The notes beneath the pieces are model-generated. The model worked only from the letters and a program-made list of their open reading frames with translations. It searched no databases and was not told the origin of the DNA. A program made the translations under genes and the position numbers. From NCBI GenBank assembly GCA_019428955.1, contig JAHYJF010000047.1:1-16187 (forward strand): DNA of 16,187 nucleotides, in the 5' to 3' direction. This DNA is from Burkholderiaceae bacterium. Lineage in GTDB: Bacteria; Pseudomonadota; Gammaproteobacteria; Burkholderiales; Burkholderiaceae_E. Below are positions 1 through 7,500 of this stretch, piece by piece; the stretch's first letter is position 1, and each line of letters starts with the position of its first letter.

Positions 1-1298
1 CCGTTCGCCTGCGTGCAGGAAACCGTGGTCTGTCCCCGATTGTTCGTTGACCTTGCGCGATACGCGGCGGTCGAGCGCGTCGTACTGGTATTCGACGCTG
101 TTGTACCCGTTGGGGGTGTCCTGCACTTCGCGCACCAGGCGGTCGGCGGTGTCGTAGTCGTACTGCAGCCGGGTGGCGCCTTCCTGTACCTGGATCAGGC
201 GGCCGGCGGCGTCGTAGCTGTAGCTCGTGGTGCTGTCGGGCCGGGCGACCTGGGTGAGGCGGTCCTGGCCGTCGTAGGTGTAGCTGGTGACGTCGCCGTT
301 GCGGGTAGTGATCTGGATCAGCCGGTTGGCGGCGTCGTACTGGTAGGTGTCGCTCTGGTTGAGGGCGTCGGTCCTGGCGGTGACATTGCCGCGGTCGTCG
401 TAGGTGTAGCGTTCGACCGGGTTGCCGTTCTGGTCCCAGATGCTGACGAGCCGCCCGGCATCATCGTAGACGTGCTCGACCTTGCCCCCGGTGGGGTCGG
501 TTTCGACCCGCGGCTGCGATTTACCGTTCCAGTTTTGCTGCCAGTCGTAGCCCTTGGGGGTGGTGGTGTTGACGGTGCGGCCGGCGCCGTCGGTAGCCAA
601 CCGGATGAGGTTACCCAGGGGGTCTTCCACTTCGACGAGGTCGCCGGCCAGGTTATAGTCGAGCAGGGTCAGCTGGCCGAGGGGGTCGGCCAGGCTGGCG
701 AGCTCGCCGCGAGTGGTGTAGCCGAGTGTGACCTGGCGCAGCTCGGGGTCGACGATGCGGGCGGCTTGCCATGGGTGGCGTGGTACTGGACCTGGCCGGT
801 GACCGGGCTGCCGTCGTCGAGGTAGCGGGTGATCAGCGTAGGCGTGTTCCACTTGGGGTCGTACTGGCTGTCGGTAATGCGGCCGAGCGGATCCTGACGG
901 CTGATGACGTTGCCGGCGGCGTCGTAGGCGTACTGGGTGACGCGGCCCATCAGGTCGATTTTCCGGACAACCTTGCCCTGCGCGTTGAGCACATTCCTGG
1001 TTTGCACGCCGTCAGCGTCATGCAGTTCCAGTACGGTGCCCTTGGCATTGAAGCGGCGCAGGGTCTCGCGACCGGACGGCTCGATCATGCGGGTGGCGAC
1101 GACCTGGCCACCATGGAAGCGCCAGCCGTCCTGATAGGCTTCCCAGCTGTCTTCGTGCGGGCAGTTGGCGGTGCAGACCTTGCTCGGGTCTGAGACGTGG
1201 GTGATGCAGGCGCCGGTGACCTGATAGGCGAAACGGGTTTCGCCGAGGCTGGATGTCTGGCGCAGGACGCGGCGGGCAGCGTTATGGAAAGCGGTCAA
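1..1298 (-). pseudogene. Partial, frameshifted second copy of the Rhs/YD-repeat shell (orphan Rhs module)
   Basis: Read on the minus strand, this stretch encodes YD repeats closely matching the interior of the large Rhs gene upstream of it; shared landmarks are ITHVSDP, VCTANCPHED, DGWRFHGGQVVATR and SQYDPKWNTPTLITRYLDD. In the 5' part about four-fifths of residues are identical to shell residues from about 1605 on. The first frame is open from 1298 to 669 but leaves the homologous frame near 751-774. There this copy has 24 bases between matching anchors where the large gene has 25. Homology then resumes in another frame (DYNLAGDLVEVEDPLGN, EYQYDALDRR) to about position 45, and that frame is still open at position 1. 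The only start at the 5' end is a TTG at 1298 and the first homologous residues follow at once, so there is no signal peptide, N-terminal stalk or usable ribosome-binding site. It is best read as a degenerate duplicate or orphan module. A sequencing error could explain the frameshift but not the missing ends. Confidence 0.85.
28..37. repeat. GTCTGTCCCC motif at the inner boundary of the orphan Rhs copy
   Basis: GTCTGTCCCC lies within CGTGGTCTGTCCCCGATTG (25-43), about eight bases from the point (near 45) where homology to the large Rhs gene ends. A short inverted repeat, CCTGC-GT-GCAGG (8-19), lies just beside it. From general knowledge, sequences of the form GTCTG(A/T)CCCC recur in betaproteobacterial genomes around REP-associated (RAYT) IS200-like transposase genes. 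No transposase is visible inside this window, so that link is inference. The same motif in the same orientation occurs at 1337-1346. Confidence 0.5.
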
Positions 1299-1336
1299 TT
1301 TTTATTGCGAGCCTGGCCCGTTTCTAAATTAATCGT

Positions 1337-1346
1337 GTCTGACCCC
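1337..1346. repeat. GTCTGACCCC motif at the outer boundary of the orphan Rhs copy
   Basis: GTCTGACCCC lies within TTAATCGTGTCTGACCCCAT (1329-1348), about 45 bases beyond the point (near 1290) where homology to the large Rhs gene stops. It differs from the motif at 28-37 by one base and has the same orientation, so the orphan Rhs segment is flanked by a direct pair. The 80 bases between the pseudogene and the small membrane ORF (1299-1378) hold this motif and AT-rich sequence. I see no terminator hairpin there. Confidence 0.5.
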
Positions 1347-1378
1347 ATTTATTCTAGATCATCTTTGTGAGCTGGCCA

Positions 1379-1567
1379 CTACTTACCCCATTTTTCGGCA
1401 GCAAAGCGTAGAAGAAGTAAATAGAAAATCGCAATGGCAAGTGAGGTCGCCCCGCTAAACGTGCCTCTCAGCCATTCATGAGACACGCCCAGAACGAATA
1501 TTCCGAGCGCGTAAATATGAATCTTCCTCATGTCAATTACGGCACCCGCATTGGCCTCCAGCTCCAT
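1379..1567 (-). CDS. Small two-helix membrane protein, candidate immunity protein for the Rhs tip
   Basis: This is a 62-residue ORF starting with ATG at 1567, inside the last 35 bases of the Rhs gene, and ending in TAG at 1379. A sequence AAAGG lies six to eight bases before the ATG (minus strand GTAAAGGCGATAA-ATG). A second in-frame ATG at 1531 lies one base past the Rhs stop and would give 50 residues, but its nearest GGAGG is over 20 bases away. Two hydrophobic segments are visible: about residues 15-33 (IHIYALGIFVLGVSHEWL) and about 42-55 (SLAIAIFYLLLLRF), with basic residues after the second. I recognise no family. Its place directly behind and overlapping an Rhs C-terminal tip is where immunity genes are found in Rhs and CDI loci, and its low GC matches the tip. 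The immunity role is inferred from position only. Given its length, it may also be a chance ORF. Confidence 0.5.
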   Translation of the reverse strand: MELEANAGAVIDMRKIHIYALGIFVLGVSHEWLRGTFSGATSLAIAIFYLLLLRFAAEKWGK

Positions 1568-4500
1568 TTATCGCCTTTACAATTGCTTTACCGCCTTGGT
1601 AAGCCGCTTGGGTCGTCACAATGTCCTTTATTTGGTTTTTATGCGCAGCTATGCGACGTGCGTTCTTTGCTGCGCGGTTCGCCGTATTGGCACTTTGAGA
1701 CGCAATAGTTCGAATGGCATTCCCAGACTTCCAAACTGTTTTGCCTACGTTTAGCATACCAGGGGCAAGCGCGCCAACTGCCCCCGCCATCCCCACGTCC
1801 CACCAATCGTAGTTGTCTACATCGAAAATGTCGCAGCCATCCTGGTAATTCTTGTAACCTTGGATGGCGATTTCAATCCCCGCACCGACCAGTCCGCCGA
1901 CAATACCGACTTCGCCGGTTGGATCAACCATGTTGATCGGATTCCCCTCGACATATGCATATAGGTTTACGCCGCCGGCCGTCCCAATCGGATCCTCGGA
2001 GATGAACCGCTTCAACACCGGATCGTAATACCGCGCCCGATAGAAATACAAACCCGTCCCGTCATTCTCCCTTGCGGTGTACTCCGTGCTATTCCCCCCA
2101 TCGTCTCCCGTGGTCGTCGCCTCCCCATACGGGCTGTATGCCGTCCGGCTCTGCGTCGCCCCCGCTTCGTCGATCTGGCGCATGACGCTGCCCAGCTGGT
2201 CGGTGAGCTGCGCGAGCCGGCCGCTCGACGCATAGCGCGCAATGGCTTCATCAATACTCAACCCCGTCAGCAGCGCCGTAGTCTGCCCCGCCCTCACCTC
2301 GCCGATGGCCTGGATGCCGTCGTAGAGGTAGCTGGTGGTTTCGCCGTTGACAGTGCGCTCGATGCGCCGACCCAGCGGGTCGTACTGGAACGATGCCGCG
2401 AGGCCAGGCGCGGTAATCCCGGAGAGCCGGTTCCGCGCATCCCACGTATAGACAGTGCTGTCATTGGCGTCCGCCGTGTTGGTCTTGCCGATGAGATTAC
2501 CGTTGGCGTCGTAGGCAAGCGCATAGGTGTTGCCGCTGACGTTAATCCCCGTCATGCGGTTGGCGGCATCGAAGCTGGCGGTCAGCGCGGTATCCTGATT
2601 CAGGCTGCCGTTGGCGAGTTTCTTTTGAGTGATGTTGCCTTCGGCGTCGTAGCCTAAGTCGAGCTGGTCGATGGGGGTGCCGTCGGCCTTTTTGTACTGC
2701 ACCTGCGTGAGGCGGCTGGCAGCGTCGTATTGATAGGTCTGGGTGATGCCGCCGGGCAGGGTTTTCTGGGCCAGGCGTCCGGCTACGTCGTACTGGTAGG
2801 TGGTGGTCTCGCCGCGGAACTGGATCTGGGTGAGCTGGTTGGCCTTGTTCCAGGTGTAGCGGGTTTCGTCGCCACCGTTGACCTTGCGGCTGATGCGGCG
2901 GTCCAGCGCGTCGTACTGGTATTCGACGCTGTTGAAGCCGTTGGGGGTGTCCTGCACTTCTCTCGTCAGGCGGTCGGCCTGGTCGTATTCGTATTGAAGT
3001 TTGGTTGACCCTTCGTGTATCTGGATCAACCGCCCGGCGGCGTCGTAGCTGTAGCTGGTGGTGATGTCGGGCCGGGCGATCTGGGTGAGGCGGTCCTGAC
3101 CGTCGTACGCATAGCTGGTGACTTCGCCGTTGCGGGTGGTGGTCTGGGTCAGGCGGTTGGCGGCGTCGTACTGGTAGGTATCGCTCTGGTTGAGGGCGTC
3201 TGTTCTGGAAACGAGGTTGCCGCGTGCGTCATAGGTGTAGCGTTCGACCGGGTTGCCGTTCTGGTCCCAGATGCTGACGAGCCGGCCGGCATCGTCGTAG
3301 ACGCGCTGGATGGTGCCGCCAGTGGGGTCGGTTTCGATCCGGGGCTGGGATTTGCCGTTGTAGCTCTGCTGCCAGTCGTAGCCCTTGGGGGTCGTGGTGT
3401 TGACGGTGCGGCCGGCGCCGTCCGTGGCCAGCCGGGTGAGGTTGCCCAGGGGGTCTTCCACTTCGACGAGGTCGCCGGCGGGGTTGTAGTCGAGCAGGGT
3501 CTGCTGGCCGATGGGGTCGGTGAGGCTGGCGAGTTGGCCGCGCGGGGTGTAGGCGAGCGTGGTGGCGCGGTTTTCCGGGTCGGTGAGCTTGGTGGGCTGG
3601 CCGTTCGTGGCGTGGTACTGGACCTGGGTGCTGACGGGACTTGCGTCGTCCAGGTAGCGGGTGATGAGCGTGGGCGTGTTCCACTTGGGGTCGTACTGGG
3701 TGTCGGTGATGCGGCCCAGATGATCCTGCTGGCTGATGACGTTGCCGGCAGCGTCGTAGGCGTATCGGGTGACGCGGCCGAGCAGGTCGGTTTTCTGGAT
3801 GACCCGGTTCTGGGGATTGAGGATATTTTTTCTTTGCACGCCGTCGGAATCGATCTTTTCCAGAACGACGCCTTTTGCATTGAAGCGGCGCAGTGTTTCG
3901 CGGCCACTGGGTTCGATGTGACGGGTGGCGACAACCTGGCCGCCATGGAAACGCCAGCCGTCCTGGAAGGCTTCCCAATTGTCTTCGTGCGGGCAGTTGG
4001 CGGTGCAGACCTTGGTCGGATCGGAGACATGGGTGATGCAGGCGCCGGTGACCTGATAGGAGAAACGTGTCTCGCCCAGGCGGGACATCTGGCGCAGCAC
4101 ACGGCGGCTGGTGCCGTGGAAGTTCTCGGTGACGGTACTGACGCCGGGATATTCGATGGTCTTGATCCGCAGACCGTCGGTGCCCTGGGTGCAGACCGGG
4201 CTGGCGGGATACTCGTTGTCCCCAACGTAGGTGTAGCGCGTGACGCCACCATCGGCATTGGTCACCGTTTCGATGCGTTTCTGCGCGGTGTAGGTGAAGC
4301 GCATTTCGCGGCCGGCGGGGTCGGTGATCTTCTCGACGAGATTGTTCGGGCCGTAGGTGTAGATGTGGGCGCGCTCGTCGGTGCCGATGCGGGTGATCTT
4401 GTAGTCGCTGCGGCGGGTGATCTGCTTGGCATTGCCCTGCGGATCGATGATTGCGGTGAGGAAGGCTGCAGTGACGCCGATTTCATCGGCCATACCGAAG

Positions 4501-7500
4501 CGCCACAAGCTGCCGTCCTTGTGCTTGAGTTCCCAGATGCCATTCACTTTCTTGAGCACGGCCCCCTCGTGAGCTGCATCGCCAGGCGCGATGTAGCTGC
4601 CGTCCGGTTGCAGGGCGAAGTTGATGCGCTCGCCACCAGGCAGAATGAGGCGCTTGCTGCCGGCCACCAGATTGCTGGTCGCCAGGGTGATTTCGTAATT
4701 GGAGAACCAGCCCTGGCCAAACGAGGCTTCGAGTCCCGAACGGCCCTGGTAAATATCCACCGGGTTGTAGGCGAGGTTCACTTCGACAGGCGCCAGCCCG
4801 GAGCAGGACATGCCACCAATACCAGGCTTCTCGTAGCCGGAATAGTATTCGACGGGATCAGCCGATTTGTTGCACTCGCATAAATTCTTGCAATCGTCCG
4901 GTTTAGGTGCCGGCGGCGGAGGCGGCGGAGGAGGCGCCCCTTCAGGCAGCGGATCGCACCGGGCCGCAAACAAACCGCACACGCCACAGAAGCGCGGGAT
5001 GCCCTGGCCGGGGTCGGTGACGACCTGCTGGCCATCCGCGGAAATGGTAGCCGTACCGGCGATCTTCCACTCCCCTACCCCATCCATGGGGCTGCCGTCG
5101 AAATACCAGATCTCGGTTTTTTCGCCGGGGCCCAGGCCGGTGACGTTGGGCACCGCGACCGGGATGGGCTGGTCGGGAATGCCGCCCATGGGGGTGCCGA
5201 AATACAGCTGGTAGTGCTCCTTGGTGGGCACGGGCGGCGGCACCGTCGGCAGTTTGCTGGCTTCGATGCGCTCGACCGCCAGACGGGTTTTCTTGACGCC
5301 GTCCCAGCCGGTGATGGACACGCCCGCAGGCAGCCTGACCTCGACGCCGGGGTAACGCGGGTCGCTGATGATTTGCTCCTGAACCGCATTGCTGATCGGG
5401 CTGAATTTGTCATCGGCCGGGGGCGGGTTGATCGGCCAGTCAGGCAGCACGGTGAGCTTGCCGGTTTCCAGTTCCACAATCGTGGGCCAGATCGGATACA
5501 GCGGATGCGCGGGGGTGGCGTCCATGCGCAACGTGACCTTGCCACCCGGAAGCCCGGTCAGCAGGAAATTGCCGGCGGCGTCCGAAATGGTTTGATTCGC
5601 GTCGACGTTGACGCGCACGCCGGCAATGCCCTGCCCTTCCGGCGTGACGAAACGGCCCTTGACGCCGGTGACGCCGACGGCGGACTGAACATCGACGGTG
5701 ATCTGCGCTGTGCGGGTTTGCAGCGCGCCGGAAACGAGCGCGGTGGCTTCGATTGTGAGGCTGGCGCTGCCGGTCTGGGCGCCGGATGCGGCGCCCAGAA
5801 TCAGGCTGCCTGCCTGGCCGAGCGCGAGGTTGGCCGGGCTGAATTTGGCGCTGACGCCGGACGGCAGGCCGGTGGCCTTGAGACTGGCGAGACCCGTGAA
5901 GTTTTGCGCGCCGAGGCTGGACAGGCTCAGGCCGTAAACAGCCTGGCTGCCGGTGAGCAACACCTGGCTGGCAGGGCTGGCGGTGAGCGCGAAGTCCTGT
6001 TGGCGGATGACGGTGAAAACGGGACTGGATACGGTGCCCTTGGGCGTGGTGAGGGTGATCGCGCCGGTCTGCGCGGTGGGCGGCACCTTGACGATGAGCT
6101 TGCTGTCTGACGCCTCGACAACCGTGGCCGCTGCATTGCCAAAGAAGGCGACAGCGTTGTTGGCCAAGGCCGGATCGAAAGCATTGCCGAGGATTTCAAC
6201 CAGGCTGCCGGCTTCGCCGCTGGTGGGGTTGAGTCCGGTGATTTCGAGGCCGGATGCAATGGTGAAGTCGATGCTGGCATCGCTGCGGCGCGGCGCGCTG
6301 ACAATGAGGTGGTACTGGCCGATGCCCTGCGCGGTGACCGTGAACGTGGCGCTGGTCTGCCCGGCGGGGATGGTCACGCTGGCCGGCAGTTGCAGGCCCC
6401 CGGTGCCACCGCCGCCAAAGCTGATTTTCAGGCCGAGGTCGTCCGCGGCGACGGCGGAGGTAACGGTGACGGTGGCGCTCTCACCTTCCTTGAGGGTGGT
6501 TTTACCGGCAACAAGGCTCAAGGCCGGCGGCGTCAGCACGGTAAGCGGTGTTGCCTGGCTGGCGCCGTCCTTGGCGGCGGCAATCTGGGTGCTGCCTGCC
6601 CCATGGGTGTCGGCCATGCCAGAGACGCCAATGCTGGCGACACTCTCATTGGTCGACGACCACTGGACCTCGCCGCTGAGGTCGCGCTGGCTGGCGTCGG
6701 TATAGGTGCCTTGCGCGCTGTAGGGAATGCGGTCGCCAATGTAGGCGGTGTGATCGATCGGCGAAAGCGCGATGGCGACGACTTCGGCGGGGGTGACGGT
6801 GACGCTCGCTTGGGCGCTGCCGCCGTTGAGGCTGGCGGAAATCTGCGCTTGGCCTTCCTGCGCGGCGGTGACGGCAAAGTCTGCCTGGCCCGCGCCTGCG
6901 GGAACGGTCACGCTGGCTGCGACGCCGGCCACATCCGGCATGCTGCTGGCCAATGCGACGGTTTGCGGCTGATTCGGCACGCGATCGAGCTTGACGGTGA
7001 GGCTCACCGGGCTGCCTTTGGGCGTGCTGGCCGCCACCGGTGCGATTTCCGTCACCACCGGGAGTGGCGAGTTCACCGACACCAGGGTCGAGACCGTGTT
7101 GCCGCTGTAAGTTGCCGTCACAGTCGCCTGGCCTTCCGCCAGGGCGGTGACCGGCACCGACACGCTGGTTTGCCCGGCGGGCAGCAGGATACTGGTGGGC
7201 ACCTGGACGACGTTCTCGGGAGCGGCGCTCAGCGGAATGCTGACGGCCTGCGGCTGGGCGGCGTTCACCGTCAGCGTCAGGCTGCCTGCCGCGCCGGATT
7301 GCAGATCAAGCCTGGCCGGAACCAGGGAGACGAGGGCGAGCGTCTGGGGAATCACGTTGACCGTGGCCTGCTTGCTCCCGCCGTTGAGGGTGGCGGTGAT
7401 CTGCGCCTGCCCAAGCGCGAGGGCTTGCGCCTGGAAGGTGGCTTGCAGCGAACCGGCGGGAATGGTGACCGTAGCCGGCACGGCGACGATGCCGCCGGGG

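Noticed and set aside
13..1193. Plus-strand open frames opposite the orphan Rhs segment
   Set aside because: They are the complement of YD-repeat coding sequence and have the same Val/Gly-rich shadow composition as those opposite the intact Rhs gene.
1478..1754. Two overlapping plus-strand ORFs of about 75 codons opposite the Rhs tip and small membrane ORF
   Set aside because: No ribosome-binding site and no recognisable segments; both sit opposite the coherent minus-strand reading.
2000..4300. Regularly repeated sequence resembling a CRISPR or tandem DNA array
   Set aside because: The repetition is at protein level (YD repeats of variable length within an open frame), without constant repeats and unique spacers.
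3015..4883. A 622-codon open frame on the plus strand antisense to the Rhs shell
   Set aside because: It mirrors the codon bias of the GC-rich minus-strand gene, has a valine/glycine-rich composition with no domain, and the minus-strand frame carries clear YD repeats.
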